Of a DNA stretch of 64,000 nucleotides, positions 21,458 to 30,964 are shown piece by piece (position 1 is the stretch's first letter; each line of letters begins with the position of its first letter). This stretch comes from Deferribacter desulfuricans SSM1 (GTDB lineage: Bacteria; Chrysiogenota; Deferribacteres; Deferribacterales; Deferribacteraceae): NCBI RefSeq assembly GCF_000010985.1, contig NC_013939.1:1021501-1085500 (forward strand), written 5' to 3'. The notes below the pieces were generated by a model. That model was not told the DNA's origin. It did not search any database and worked only from the letters and a program-made list of their open reading frames with translations. A program made the position numbers and the translations under genes.

Positions 21458-21991
21458 ATGAATATTCAAATCACTGCAAGGAATATTGAGTTGACTGATG
21501 CAATTAGGAGTTATGTTGAAAAAAAGGTTTCAAAGATTAAGCGCTATTTTGACCAGATTATAGATGTTCATGTATTGTTAGAAATACAAAAAAATGTACA
21601 TATTGCAGAAATTCTGGTTGATGCAAAAGGTGTTTTTTTAAAAGGGCTTGAAAAATCAGAGGATTTGTATGCCTCTATTGATCTTGCTGTAGATAAAATT
21701 GAGAAACAGTTAGTGAAATATAAAGAGAAATTAAAGAATAAAAAGATAATGGATACAAATAGTGAATCATCATTAAAACTCAACGTAATTGATTCAGAAA
21801 CAATTGAATCAGATAACCCTAAGACTATTATTTCAAAACAGATTCCAGCAAAACCTATGACAATTGACGAGGCTGTTATGCAAATGGAGCTTTTGAATAA
21901 AAACTTTTTTGTGTTTAGAAATGCAGAAACTGGTGAGGTAAATGTTGTTTATCATAGAGATGATGGAAATATTGGATTAATCGAGCCATAA
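21458..21991 (+). CDS. hpf: Ribosome hibernation promoting factor, long form
   Basis: A 177-residue protein: an N-terminal S30AE ribosome-binding domain (MNIQITARNIELTDAIRSYV; DVHVLLEIQKNVHIAEI), a linker, and the C-terminal dimerisation domain found in long HPF (PMTIDEAVMQMELLNKNFFV with a YHRDDGNIGLIEP end). Long HPF dimerises ribosomes to 100S particles without a separate RMF. A clear AGGAGG precedes the ATG. Confidence 0.95.
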   Translation: MNIQITARNIELTDAIRSYVEKKVSKIKRYFDQIIDVHVLLEIQKNVHIAEILVDAKGVFLKGLEKSEDLYASIDLAVDKIEKQLVKYKEKLKNKKIMDTNSESSLKLNVIDSETIESDNPKTIISKQIPAKPMTIDEAVMQMELLNKNFFVFRNAETGEVNVVYHRDDGNIGLIEP

Positions 21992-22004
21992 AAAGGGAGA
22001 AATA

Positions 22005-22466
22005 ATGAAAATATCTGATTATGTTGATGAAAAGCATGTGATATTCATAGATGAAAAATTAGATAAAGATGCGTTATTGAAATTGTTTGCAGAAAAATTT
22101 AGAGAGTTGGATGCAATATCTGACTCTCAAGCAATTTTTGAAGCGTTATATGAAAGAGAACTTTTGAGTTCTACTGCTGTGGGGGAAGAAGTTGCTATCC
22201 CCCACGCAAAACTGGCTAATTTAGATGACATAAAAATGATTATAGCCATATCTAAAGTTGGACAAGATTTTCAAGCTGTAGATAATTTGCCTGTAAAACT
22301 ATTTTTTGTGGTAATAGCTCCTGCAAATAAGATGCAATTACACCTTAAGGCATTGGCAAGAATATCGAGATTAGTAAAAATGACTGATTTCAAAAAGAGA
22401 GCATTAGAACAAGATTCTGCTAAAAAAGTTATAGATATTTTAGTTGAAGAGGAAAATAAATTGTAA
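22005..22466 (+). CDS. ptsN: PTS IIA-like nitrogen-regulatory protein PtsN
   Basis: A 153-residue EIIA of the fructose/Ntr class. The phosphorylatable His lies in VGEEVAIPHAKL near residue 66, and the domain ends with LARISRLVKMTDFKKRAL. EIIA-Ntr proteins are regulators and not sugar carriers. Its place after rpoN and hpf and directly before hprK (stop/start overlap TAATG) fits a regulatory PTS branch fed by the HPr and enzyme I encoded 4 kb downstream. Confidence 0.93.
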   Translation: MKISDYVDEKHVIFIDEKLDKDALLKLFAEKFRELDAISDSQAIFEALYERELLSSTAVGEEVAIPHAKLANLDDIKMIIAISKVGQDFQAVDNLPVKLFFVVIAPANKMQLHLKALARISRLVKMTDFKKRALEQDSAKKVIDILVEEENKL

Positions 22467-23443
22467 TGAAATCTATACCGGTTTCAGAGTTATTAGCACC
22501 GGAAGCTGAAGGTTTAAAATTAAAGCTTATTTATGGTAAGAAACATATACATGAAAAATTTATAAATAACCATAGGATTCAAAAACCTGGGTTAGGTTTA
22601 GCTGGATATACTGATCATATTCATGAGGGTAGAGTCCAAATATTAGGAAATACTGAAATTTCTTATTTAAATACCTTGCATTTAAAGCAAAGGTATAATG
22701 CGATATTGGGTTTATGTAAAAAAAATATTTCTTGTTTTGTGGTGACAAAAAATCAGCATATCCCAAAAGTTGTTATAGATGCATGCAAAGAATGTTCTAT
22801 CCCAATTCTTAAAACTCCTTTAAAAAGTTCTGTGGCTATTAGTGAAATTTCTTCTTATTTAGAGGAAAAGCTAGCTCCTACTACAAACGTTCATGGTGTG
22901 TTAGTGGATGTACATGGCGTTGGTGTTTTGATAATGGGGAGAAGTGGTATAGGTAAAAGTGAATGTGCGTTAGAACTTGTAAAAAGAGGCCACCGATTGG
23001 TAGCTGATGATGTTGTGATTATAAAGAGGAAGCAGGATTTTTTGGTGGGTTTTGGTGATGATTTGTTGGTAAATCATTTGGAAGTTAGAGGGTTGGGGAT
23101 ATTGAATATAAAAGAGATGTATGGTATTGGCTCAATAAGATTAAGGAAAAAAGTAGAAGTAGTTGTTAAGTTGATTGATTGGGATAAAGAAGGTGATTAC
23201 GATAGATTAGGTATTGATAAAAATACATTTAATTTGCTTGATGTAGAATTACCTTTATTAAATATTCCTGTTTCACCGGGTAGAAATATTGCAATAATTG
23301 TAGAGGCTGCAGCAAGAAATCATTTGTTAAAACTTATGGGTTTTGATGCTGCTGTGGAACTAAATGAAAAGATAAACAAAGCTATAAAGGAAAAACAGGC
23401 TAAATTAATGAAAAATGTTTTCTATAAAAAAGGGGTTGAATGA
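22466..23443 (+). CDS. hprK: HPr kinase/phosphorylase
   Basis: A 325-residue protein with an N-terminal regulatory domain and a C-terminal kinase domain: P-loop GRSGIGKS at 158-165, the HprK signature LEVRGLGILNI, and ending ARNHLLKLMGFDAAVELNEK. It phosphorylates HPr on the regulatory Ser and can reverse the reaction. The HPr in this window has that Ser (residue 49), so the kinase and its substrate are both present. It overlaps rapZ by 4 bases. Confidence 0.96.
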   Translation: MKSIPVSELLAPEAEGLKLKLIYGKKHIHEKFINNHRIQKPGLGLAGYTDHIHEGRVQILGNTEISYLNTLHLKQRYNAILGLCKKNISCFVVTKNQHIPKVVIDACKECSIPILKTPLKSSVAISEISSYLEEKLAPTTNVHGVLVDVHGVGVLIMGRSGIGKSECALELVKRGHRLVADDVVIIKRKQDFLVGFGDDLLVNHLEVRGLGILNIKEMYGIGSIRLRKKVEVVVKLIDWDKEGDYDRLGIDKNTFNLLDVELPLLNIPVSPGRNIAIIVEAAARNHLLKLMGFDAAVELNEKINKAIKEKQAKLMKNVFYKKGVE

Positions 23444-24294
23444 ATAAAGATCATTCTGTTGTTATTATTACTGGGTTATCGGGAGCAGGGAAATCAACAG
23501 CTGCTAAGGCTTTTGAAGATTTAGGTTTTTACACTGTAGATAATTTGCCTATTTTTTTGGGTGAGAAGTTTTTCCAATTTGCATTTGATTTTAATATTGA
23601 AATACCTAAAGTTGCTCTGGTTATAGATGTAAGAAACAAAGATTTTGATAAAGCTTTTGATTTCATAAAAAATATTAAAGATAAATATAATGCTAAGTTA
23701 CTTTTCTTAGATGCTGATGATTCAATTTTAGTTAATCGTTTTAAAGAGACTAGAAGGAAACACCCTTTAGGTGATGATTTAATTGTATCAATTCAAAAAG
23801 AAAGGGAACTTTTAAAGAAAATAAAAGACTTGTCTGATTTTGTGATAGACACTACAAGATTTAATGTGAATGAACTTTCAAGTAATATTTATGAAATGTT
23901 TTCAAAGTTTTTTGAAACTTCTTTTACAATAATTATTCAATCGTTTGGTTTTAAATATGGTTTACCAACAGAATCTGATATGGTTTTTGATGTAAGATTT
24001 TTAAAAAATCCTCATTATATAGAAGAGTTGAGACCTTTAACAGGTCTTGATAAGAGGATAAAAGATTATGTGTTTAAAGATAAAAGGAGTAGAAAATTCT
24101 TAGTTAAAATAAAATCACTTTTAAATTTTTTGATTCCAAACTATATTAAAGAGGGTAAGAGGTTTTTGACTATATCAATAGGGTGTACAGGTGGGAAACA
24201 TAGATCTGTTGTAATTGCGGAGTTTATTTATGAATATATTAAGAAAAGAACAGATATTAATGTCAAAATTAAACATAGAGATATAGAAAGGTGA
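23440..24294 (+). CDS. rapZ: RapZ/YvcJ-family nucleotide-binding protein
   Basis: A 284-residue P-loop protein: GLSGAGKSTAAKAFEDLG from residue 12, YTVDNLP, a Walker B-like LLFLDADD, SFGFKYGLP, and the C-terminal RNA-binding domain signature CTGGKHRSVV. In E. coli RapZ guides sRNA GlmZ to RNase E to control GlmS. Whether that role applies here is unknown, though hfq and glmM are both in this window. The start overlaps hprK (ATGA). Confidence 0.94.
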   Translation: MNKDHSVVIITGLSGAGKSTAAKAFEDLGFYTVDNLPIFLGEKFFQFAFDFNIEIPKVALVIDVRNKDFDKAFDFIKNIKDKYNAKLLFLDADDSILVNRFKETRRKHPLGDDLIVSIQKERELLKKIKDLSDFVIDTTRFNVNELSSNIYEMFSKFFETSFTIIIQSFGFKYGLPTESDMVFDVRFLKNPHYIEELRPLTGLDKRIKDYVFKDKRSRKFLVKIKSLLNFLIPNYIKEGKRFLTISIGCTGGKHRSVVIAEFIYEYIKKRTDINVKIKHRDIER

Positions 24295-24298
24295 AAAG

Positions 24299-24697
24299 AT
24301 GATTGGAATTGTTCTTTTAACACACGGTTCATTAGGTTTGGCACTATTAAAGACAGCTGAGATGATTCTTGGAAAAAAAGATAGAGTTGAGATACTGCCA
24401 GTGCAAAGTGGTTCATCTTTAAATGATATAGCGGAAATATTGGAAGAGTATATTATCAAATATAGAGAATCTGGGCTTTTGATTTTAACAGATATGTTTG
24501 GTGGTAGCCCCACAAATATTGCAATGGCATATATGAATGAAGATAATGTTGATGTGGTGACTGGAGTTAATCTTCCTATGTTGATTAAGGCTTTGACTTT
24601 AAGAGAAGAGAATAACGATGTTACTGACATTGCAAAGAAGATTGTTGAGAGGGGTAAAGACAGCATAAAAAGGCCAGGTGATTTATTAAATGGTTAA
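24299..24697 (+). CDS. PTS EIIA component, mannose family
   Basis: A 132-residue EIIA-Man domain with the phosphorylatable His at residue 9 (GIVLLTHGSLG) and the typical ILTDMFGGSPTNIAMAYM segment. It accepts phosphate from HPr and passes it to EIIB. It is encoded as a single domain, not fused to EIIB as in E. coli ManX. It overlaps the EIIB gene by 8 bases. Confidence 0.92.
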   Translation: MIGIVLLTHGSLGLALLKTAEMILGKKDRVEILPVQSGSSLNDIAEILEEYIIKYRESGLLILTDMFGGSPTNIAMAYMNEDNVDVVTGVNLPMLIKALTLREENNDVTDIAKKIVERGKDSIKRPGDLLNG

Positions 24698-25169
24698 ACG
24701 TATAATTTTTAGAGTTGATGATAGACTTATACATGGGCAAGTTATAGAGGGGTGGATAAAATATTATAAAATTAAAAACGTAATAATAGTGAGTGATAAT
24801 ATATGTAACGATATGTTGAAGAAAACCATTTATTCAAGTATAACGCCAAGCGATGTTAAATTAGATTTTAAATGCAAAGATGAATTTAAAAAGAGTTTTG
24901 ACCCATCACAAATAAATGATTCATTACTAGTGCTTTTTGAAGATGTGGCAACACTTTATAGCTTAAAAGATATTTTAAATGATGATATATATATCAATAT
25001 AGGCTGTGTTGCTAATAGAAAACATAAAATAGAGGTTTCTGATACAGTGTTTCTGACAAAAGATGAAATAAGTATGCTTTGTGAGCTTAGACAAAATTAT
25101 ATGATTTATATTAAAAAGTTACCATGGGAAACAAGTGTTGATATAAATAATTTTGATAAGTTGTTATGA
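24690..25169 (+). CDS. PTS EIIB component, mannose family
   Basis: A 159-residue EIIB-Man domain with the active His at residue 15 (FRVDDRLIHGQVIEGW). It transfers phosphate from EIIA-His9 to the incoming sugar at the permease. The family fold is otherwise intact (NVIIVSDNICND, FLTKDEI). It overlaps the EIIC gene by 4 bases. The substrate cannot be read from the sequence. Confidence 0.92.
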   Translation: MVKRIIFRVDDRLIHGQVIEGWIKYYKIKNVIIVSDNICNDMLKKTIYSSITPSDVKLDFKCKDEFKKSFDPSQINDSLLVLFEDVATLYSLKDILNDDIYINIGCVANRKHKIEVSDTVFLTKDEISMLCELRQNYMIYIKKLPWETSVDINNFDKLL

Positions 25170-25831
25170 TGAAATATTTTTTAATGTTATTAATTTCTGG
25201 ATTAATATCTGTAGATAGAAACTCTGCTTTAAACTTGATGATTTCAAGACCTATCTTTATTGCGATGTTTATTGGGCTGCTTTTTGGTAATTTTTACACT
25301 ATTTTCTTAGTGGGAATCTTATTTGAGTTAATTGGTTTAATAGACTTACCCGTTGGTACTCATATCCCAAGAGATGATTCTTTTATGACTTATGTGGCTT
25401 GTTTAGTCTTGACTTATATAAACGTTGATAATGTATATAAGCTTTTTATACTAATAACATTAGTAATAATTTTTTCATTCCCAGTTACTTTTACTGATTT
25501 AATTGTGAGAAAAATCAATCAGAATATATATTTAAAAAATAGAGTTAAAGGTTATAATTTCCCAATATCTAAAGTTATATCATGGGGAGTGATTTTATCT
25601 TTTTTCAGAGGGGTAATAATTTATAATGCGATATTCTTTTTAGTATATTATATTTATACTCAAATAGTTTCTATTAATATTAAATTTTCTTTTGATAAAG
25701 ATTTAAATAGCTTTTTGATTTTGATTATTTGTTTTGCATCTGGTTATTTGATTAGATTTTTAAGTTTCAAGAGTGTTGTTAAATATTTGATATTTACATT
25801 AGGTATTATTATGGGTTGGTTTTTGATATGA
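25166..25831 (+). CDS. PTS EIIC-like permease component, mannose family (short)
   Basis: A 221-residue very hydrophobic protein with about six or seven membrane segments. LFEL-type and VGTHIPRDDSFMTYVA elements are consistent with EIIC-Man/AgaC proteins. At 221 residues it is shorter than E. coli ManY (266), so one or more helices may be missing or shortened. Its place between EIIB and EIID supports the assignment better than the sequence does. Confidence 0.78.
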   Translation: MMKYFLMLLISGLISVDRNSALNLMISRPIFIAMFIGLLFGNFYTIFLVGILFELIGLIDLPVGTHIPRDDSFMTYVACLVLTYINVDNVYKLFILITLVIIFSFPVTFTDLIVRKINQNIYLKNRVKGYNFPISKVISWGVILSFFRGVIIYNAIFFLVYYIYTQIVSINIKFSFDKDLNSFLILIICFASGYLIRFLSFKSVVKYLIFTLGIIMGWFLI

Positions 25832-26529
25832 AAAAGATAAAAAGAGTTTTGAAAAGTTTATTTTATCAGGGGAATTGGAATTACGAAAATATGCAAGGGA
25901 CTGGTTTTGCATATATGTTGGAGGAGATAAATAAAGAGGAATCCTTCAATATACCAGATAAAGTTATAAAAAAAGAGATAAATTACTTTAATACGCACCC
26001 GTTTTTGTTAATGTTTGTTGTTGGTGTTTGGTTTAGAGAGTTCTTAGATAAAGGTGACCCTGAACAGTATAAAAAGATTTATTCGTCAGCTTTTGGGGCA
26101 TTAGGGGATAGTTTTTTTTGGCATGCATTAAGACCAGCATCTTTTGTTATAGCTGTTGTTTTAGCATTTTATAACCCTTTGTTTGCAATTATTTTATATC
26201 TGTTCTTTTTTAATTTCTTTCATTTTTTCTTTTTGTTTAGGGGTTTTGATATAGGATTTAGCTATGGTAAAGAAACTATTCAATGGTTTAATAAAATATT
26301 ATTTAATAAGTGGTCGAGTTATTTTGATATTTTTACTTCTTTTATGTTGGGAATTATTATTGTTTTAATTATTCATAAAAGTGGGTTTGAAAACAATATT
26401 ACTATTTATGCTTTAAGTTTTGGATTTTTTCTAGCGGGTACAATTTTAGCTAAAAAAATAGATATAATATATAGTGTTGTTGTAGCTATGTTGATTGTAT
26501 TAATATTAAAAGTATCTTTTGGGGTGTGA
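25828..26529 (+). CDS. PTS EIID component, mannose family
   Basis: A 233-residue protein. The N-terminal region FYQGNWNYENMQGTGFAYML matches the EIID-Man signature (usually QxSWNYERMQxxGF). Hydrophobic segments follow from about residue 100. It is shorter than E. coli ManZ (about 283). The ATG at 25828 overlaps the EIIC stop (ATGA). With EIIC it would form the sugar channel. The missing length in both membrane subunits leaves transport unproven. Confidence 0.85.
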   Translation: MKKIKRVLKSLFYQGNWNYENMQGTGFAYMLEEINKEESFNIPDKVIKKEINYFNTHPFLLMFVVGVWFREFLDKGDPEQYKKIYSSAFGALGDSFFWHALRPASFVIAVVLAFYNPLFAIILYLFFFNFFHFFFLFRGFDIGFSYGKETIQWFNKILFNKWSSYFDIFTSFMLGIIIVLIIHKSGFENNITIYALSFGFFLAGTILAKKIDIIYSVVVAMLIVLILKVSFGV

Positions 26530-26530
26530 G

Positions 26531-26809
26531 ATGGCTGAGATTAAAGAGATGGAAGTTGAAATATTAAATGAATTAGGGATGCATGCAAGAGCAGCTGCTT
26601 CATTTGTTAAAGAAGCTGCTAAGTATAACTCAAATATTTTTATTGAAAAGGACGGGTTAGAAGTTAATGGTAAAAGTATTATGGGTATTTTAATGCTTGC
26701 AGCTCCTAAAGGATCTAAAGTTAAAATAAAAGCTGTTGGAGATGATGCGGAGAAGGCATTAACAGAATTAGTAAATTTGGTAAAGAATAAATTTGGAGAA
26801 GATAAGTGA
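26531..26809 (+). CDS. ptsH: Phosphocarrier protein HPr
   Basis: A 92-residue HPr. The enzyme I phosphorylation site is His18 (ELGMHARAAASF) and the HprK site is Ser49 (VNGKSIMGILML). Both are intact. It starts at the ATG one base after the EIID stop. It would pass phosphate to the mannose-type EIIA and to PtsN, with Ser49 phosphorylation by HprK as the brake. Confidence 0.95.
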   Translation: MAEIKEMEVEILNELGMHARAAASFVKEAAKYNSNIFIEKDGLEVNGKSIMGILMLAAPKGSKVKIKAVGDDAEKALTELVNLVKNKFGEDK

Positions 26810-28551
26810 TAGTATTGAAAGGTATAGGTGTAAGTGAAGGTATAGCTGTTGGTAAAGCTTTTTTTATTGATAGAAAGTTAACAAAAATTAAAAAAATTAA
26901 AATAAATGAAAGTAATATTGCTTTTGAAATAAAGAAATTTAAAGAAGCTATTAAAAAAACTGAAGAATATATTAAACATGTAAAAGAGTTGAGTTTACAA
27001 GACCTTGGTGAAGAGCACTCGTTTATTTTTGATGTTTATTTACTTTTATTAAAAGATGATATGCTAATTGGTGAAACTGAAAGATTTATTAAAAATGAAA
27101 AAGTTAATGCTGAATATGCCTTATGGAAAGTTTCGAGAAAGCTTATAAATATTTTTGAAAAAACAGAAGATCCCTATATAAAAGAGAAGAAAAATGATGT
27201 GAAGCATATAGTTGATAAAATAATACGATTTATGACTAATGATGGCTTTGTTTTTAAAGAAACAAGTGGAGAAGCAAGAATTGCTATAGCTCATGATCTT
27301 TCCCCTTCTGAGCTGGTATCATTGTTAAAACAGAATATTGTTGCTTTTGCCATAGATCTTGGAAGTAAAATCTCTCATACATCTATTATTGCAAGAGCAA
27401 TGGGGATTCCAGCTGTTGTTGGTTTGGAAAAAATCACAGATAACATTATATCAAGTGATGACACTATAATTGTTGATGGTTTTAATGGTGTTGTTATTTT
27501 GGATCCTGACAAAGAAGTGCTTGAAGATTACATTGTCAAAGAGAAAAAATATAGAGATTATGTTAAAGAGTTAGAGAAGTTAAAAGATGTTGAAGTTAAA
27601 ACGGTTGATGGAGAATTCGTAAATATTTTTTCTAATGTTGAAATTAATGAAGAGATAAGTATTTCAAATGAATACAAAGCAAAGGGGATAGGTCTTTATA
27701 GAACAGAATTTATTTATTTGGAGAAAGGAGATGTTTCAGAAGATGAGCAGTTTGAGATTTTAAAGGATGCAGTTCTTCGCAATGAAAATAAACCAATTAC
27801 CATCAGGACATTTGATCTTGGCGGAGAAAAATTATCAAACTTGTTACCTCATCCTGATGAGCAGAACCCTGCAATGGGTCTAAGGGCTATAAGATATTCG
27901 TTGCGTTTCAAAGATATTTTCAAAACACAAATAAAGGCAATACATCGTGCAGCTGTCTTTGGTGATGTCAGAATTATGTTTCCTATGATTTCTGGGGTTG
28001 AAGAAATTAGACAAGCTAAAAATGTTGTTGAAGAATGTATTGAAGAATTGAAAAATGAAAAGAAAGAGTTTAAGGAGAATGTCCCATTAGGAGTTATGGT
28101 TGAGTTGCCATCTTTGGCTTTGATAACTCACCTTATTAACAAAGAAGTGGATTTCTTTAGTGTAGGGACTAATGATTTAATTCAATACACGTTAGGTATT
28201 GATAGAAATAATGAATATGTCGCTTATCTTTATAGACCAACTCATCCAGCAGTGTTAACATTGCTTAGAAAAATATATAAAGATGCTCAAAAAGGGGGGA
28301 TAGAAGTTACTGTTTGCGGTGAAATGGCTGGTGATCCTAAATATATCCCTGTTTTGTTAGGGTTAGGTTATAGAAATTTGAGTATGTCCCCGTCAGCTAT
28401 TTTAAAAGCTAAAATGATAATTAGTAGGGTTAAAATATCTGAATGTGAAAAACTTATAAATAGCTTAAAAAGATGCAAATTTGCCAGAAAAGCTGAAGAA
28501 AAACTTGAAAAATTTATAGATGAACATGCTTCAGATTTATTTTTCCACTAA
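26806..28551 (+). CDS. ptsI: Phosphoenolpyruvate-protein phosphotransferase (enzyme I)
   Basis: A 581-residue enzyme I. The phospho-accepting His191 is in SKISHTSIIARAMGIPAV. The PEP-binding half carries LYRTEFIYL, FDLGGEKL, MFPMISGVEE, SVGTNDLIQYTLGIDRN and the VTVCGEMAGDPKY active-site Cys. Transfer of phosphate from PEP to HPr starts the PTS. The GTG at 26806 overlaps the HPr stop. The 3' end overlaps the convergent gene tail to tail by 15 bases. Confidence 0.95.
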   Translation: MIVLKGIGVSEGIAVGKAFFIDRKLTKIKKIKINESNIAFEIKKFKEAIKKTEEYIKHVKELSLQDLGEEHSFIFDVYLLLLKDDMLIGETERFIKNEKVNAEYALWKVSRKLINIFEKTEDPYIKEKKNDVKHIVDKIIRFMTNDGFVFKETSGEARIAIAHDLSPSELVSLLKQNIVAFAIDLGSKISHTSIIARAMGIPAVVGLEKITDNIISSDDTIIVDGFNGVVILDPDKEVLEDYIVKEKKYRDYVKELEKLKDVEVKTVDGEFVNIFSNVEINEEISISNEYKAKGIGLYRTEFIYLEKGDVSEDEQFEILKDAVLRNENKPITIRTFDLGGEKLSNLLPHPDEQNPAMGLRAIRYSLRFKDIFKTQIKAIHRAAVFGDVRIMFPMISGVEEIRQAKNVVEECIEELKNEKKEFKENVPLGVMVELPSLALITHLINKEVDFFSVGTNDLIQYTLGIDRNNEYVAYLYRPTHPAVLTLLRKIYKDAQKGGIEVTVCGEMAGDPKYIPVLLGLGYRNLSMSPSAILKAKMIISRVKISECEKLINSLKRCKFARKAEEKLEKFIDEHASDLFFH

Positions 28552-28938
28552 TTTATGACGATGTTTCTTTATAAATTTTATCCAATCTCCCGAAGGTATC
28601 TTTTTAGATTTATTTAACTGTTTGATAAAATTTTCGTTTGCTGCATATACCCAAAAAGTGATATTATTTTTTATCATTTTTACCCTTTTGTAAGGTGAAT
28701 ATTGAGAGTTAATGTCTTCATAATCGTCTAATTGAGTTATTAAGTTTGATGGAACTTCAAAAATATCTCCTACTACAGTGCCAGAACTTCCTGGTACAAA
28801 TACAGGATATTTATCTTCTGTTAAATAGAGATTACCGTGAAGTGTTATTGTTGTAATATATTTTGCAGTCTTTAAAATAATTGATGAAACGGGGCACCCA
28901 AATCTGAGGGTGCCGTAAAAGAAAAAATATTCATACAT
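28537..28938 (-). CDS. Gamma-glutamylcyclotransferase-fold (AIG2-like) protein
   Basis: A 133-residue protein opening FFFYGTLRFGCP, the substrate-binding YGTLR motif of the GGCT/AIG2 fold. GDIFEVPSNLITQLDDYE carries the family's catalytic-type acidic residue (the usual LDxyEG). Members cyclise gamma-glutamyl amines, but many bacterial ones are uncharacterised, so the substrate is unknown. It is one base downstream of the PpiD-like gene and probably shares its mRNA. Confidence 0.82.
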   Translation of the reverse strand: MYEYFFFYGTLRFGCPVSSIILKTAKYITTITLHGNLYLTEDKYPVFVPGSSGTVVGDIFEVPSNLITQLDDYEDINSQYSPYKRVKMIKNNITFWVYAANENFIKQLNKSKKIPSGDWIKFIKKHRHKLVEK

Positions 28939-28939
28939 A

Positions 28940-30820
28940 TTATTTTATTGATGGATTAACTTCAATTTTTGCATTGTTCTTGAGTTTTTCTATATAACTG
29001 TTTAGCGCTTCATCCTGTTTGATAGATAAAATATAACTTTCAATCTCTTTTTTCTCATCCTCAGTGATCTTAGAAAAATCAGGATATTTGATATTGTTAA
29101 CTTCTATAATAAATATATTATTTCCCACAACAAAAGGTGTTTCTAATAACCCTTTACCTTTATTGAATATTTTTTTGGAAAGTTCTTCATTTGTGCCGAT
29201 ATCAGGTATTGGATCTATCCTTTTAAAGTCAGGAGTAGTTGTTATAGAAAGCTTTTTGCTGTCAGCTATCTTTTGTAACTCATTGTATTTCTTAATCAAA
29301 CTTAATGCATTATCTTTGGCTAATTCTACGGATTTATCATTTATATAATCGTTAATAACCTCTTTTTTAACATCTTCAAATTTTGGTATATAAGATTTTT
29401 TCTTTTCAATAAGTTCAAATATATATTTAACTCCATTTATATCGATAATATTTGTAACCTCTGAAGTCTCAAGTTTAAAAAGTTTGGTTTTTAATTTTAG
29501 ATCATTACCAATGGGCGGAATGTTGTCAAACATTGAAAAATAATCAGTTTCATAAACAGGAATATCTTTATGTTCTAAAGTATATGCTGTTATATTTGAA
29601 GCTTTTAATATATCTCTATATATATCTAATACATATTCCTTAAAGTAAGAATCTTTTTTTAATGTTTTTAATTTCTTAATAATTAAAGGTTTAGCTTCAT
29701 CTAATGTTAGTTTTTTCTCAGGTTTATGGCCATAGACTTTTATGATGTGATAACCAAATTTAGTTTTTACTATATCTGAGATATCTCCTGGTTTCAATTT
29801 AAATACTACATCTTCAAACTCTTTAATCATTTGACCTTTAGTAAAATAACCTAAATCCCCACCATTTTTAGCCGTTGGGTCATCGGAATATTTTTTAGCT
29901 AAGTCTTCAAATTTTGCACCTTTTTTAATTTTTTGTAATATGTTTTCAATTTTCTTTTTAGCTTCTGCTACTTCTTTTTTATTATTCCAATCTTTTACTC
30001 TTATTAAAATATGTTTAGCAGCTACTTTCTCTTTTTCAATAAATTCATCAGTATGTTGTAGATAGTATTTTTCTATTTCTTCATCGCTAACTTTTATCTC
30101 TTTGTTAAAATCTTTAGGATCAATCTTGATATATTTCAGTTTAATTTTTTCTGGTACACGATAATCTTCTTTATTTTTTTCAAAGTATGCTTTTAATTCT
30201 TCATCATTGTAAGTTACATCTTTTTTAAATTTTTCGGAATTTAGCTTTATATAACTAATCTTAGCCGTTTTATTTCTATAAATATATTCATTTTTTATTT
30301 CATTTTCATTTACAGAAACACTTTGAGTAATTAGGTTTTTAGTTTTTTGAACTAAAAGATCTGCTTTGATCGATCTTTCGAAAGAAGCAGGAGTTAATCC
30401 ATTTAATCTTAAAATTTCAACATACCTTTTTGCATCAAATTGTCCATTTGTTTGAAAAGATGGTATATTTTTTATTTCATTGAACACTTCAACATCAGAG
30501 ACAAATACTCCAAGTTTATTTGCTTGATCTAATAATAAGTATTTCTCTATTATACTGTCTGTTACCTGTTTATTAATATTGATTGTGTTTGGAATTTCTC
30601 CGCCAAGAAGTGATTTTAGAGTGTTAGAAAATTTATCGTACTCTTGTTGGTATTCATTAAAGCTTATTTCAAAGTCATTTACTTTTATGGCATAATTTTT
30701 TTGTCTTCCTCTGTTACCACCAACTCCCCAAACTAAAAATATTGTACCAATAAATGCTGCAATTACAAGCCATAGAAAGAAAGCAAGAATTTTCTTTTGA
30801 TTTCTAAACATCCTTAGCAT
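28940..30820 (-). CDS. ppiD: PpiD/SurA-type periplasmic peptidyl-prolyl isomerase chaperone
   Basis: A 626-residue protein. A cytoplasmic start MLRMFRNQKK and one membrane helix (about residues 11-33) anchor a long periplasmic part. A SurA-N-like helical region follows (SFNEYQQEYDKF). A parvulin rotamase domain sits at about residues 255-360 (AAKHILIRVKDW, YSDDPTAKNGGDLGYFTKGQM, FGYHIIKV). The length and layout match PpiD (623 in E. coli). It helps exported proteins fold at the Sec exit. AAGGGG lies 7 bases before the ATG. It is directly downstream of the 4.5S RNA with no terminator between. Confidence 0.93.
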   Translation of the reverse strand: MLRMFRNQKKILAFFLWLVIAAFIGTIFLVWGVGGNRGRQKNYAIKVNDFEISFNEYQQEYDKFSNTLKSLLGGEIPNTININKQVTDSIIEKYLLLDQANKLGVFVSDVEVFNEIKNIPSFQTNGQFDAKRYVEILRLNGLTPASFERSIKADLLVQKTKNLITQSVSVNENEIKNEYIYRNKTAKISYIKLNSEKFKKDVTYNDEELKAYFEKNKEDYRVPEKIKLKYIKIDPKDFNKEIKVSDEEIEKYYLQHTDEFIEKEKVAAKHILIRVKDWNNKKEVAEAKKKIENILQKIKKGAKFEDLAKKYSDDPTAKNGGDLGYFTKGQMIKEFEDVVFKLKPGDISDIVKTKFGYHIIKVYGHKPEKKLTLDEAKPLIIKKLKTLKKDSYFKEYVLDIYRDILKASNITAYTLEHKDIPVYETDYFSMFDNIPPIGNDLKLKTKLFKLETSEVTNIIDINGVKYIFELIEKKKSYIPKFEDVKKEVINDYINDKSVELAKDNALSLIKKYNELQKIADSKKLSITTTPDFKRIDPIPDIGTNEELSKKIFNKGKGLLETPFVVGNNIFIIEVNNIKYPDFSKITEDEKKEIESYILSIKQDEALNSYIEKLKNNAKIEVNPSIK

Positions 30821-30851
30821 AATAAAACCCCTTATATAATGTTAATTAAGA

Positions 30852-30955
<104 letters not shown>

Positions 30956-30964
30956 ATTCTGAAA

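Noticed and set aside
20061-28551. Sigma-54 (-24/-12) promoters near rpoN and the PTS genes
   Set aside because: I found no GG-N10-GC element at a usable position in the short gaps of this region; the genes overlap or nearly abut.
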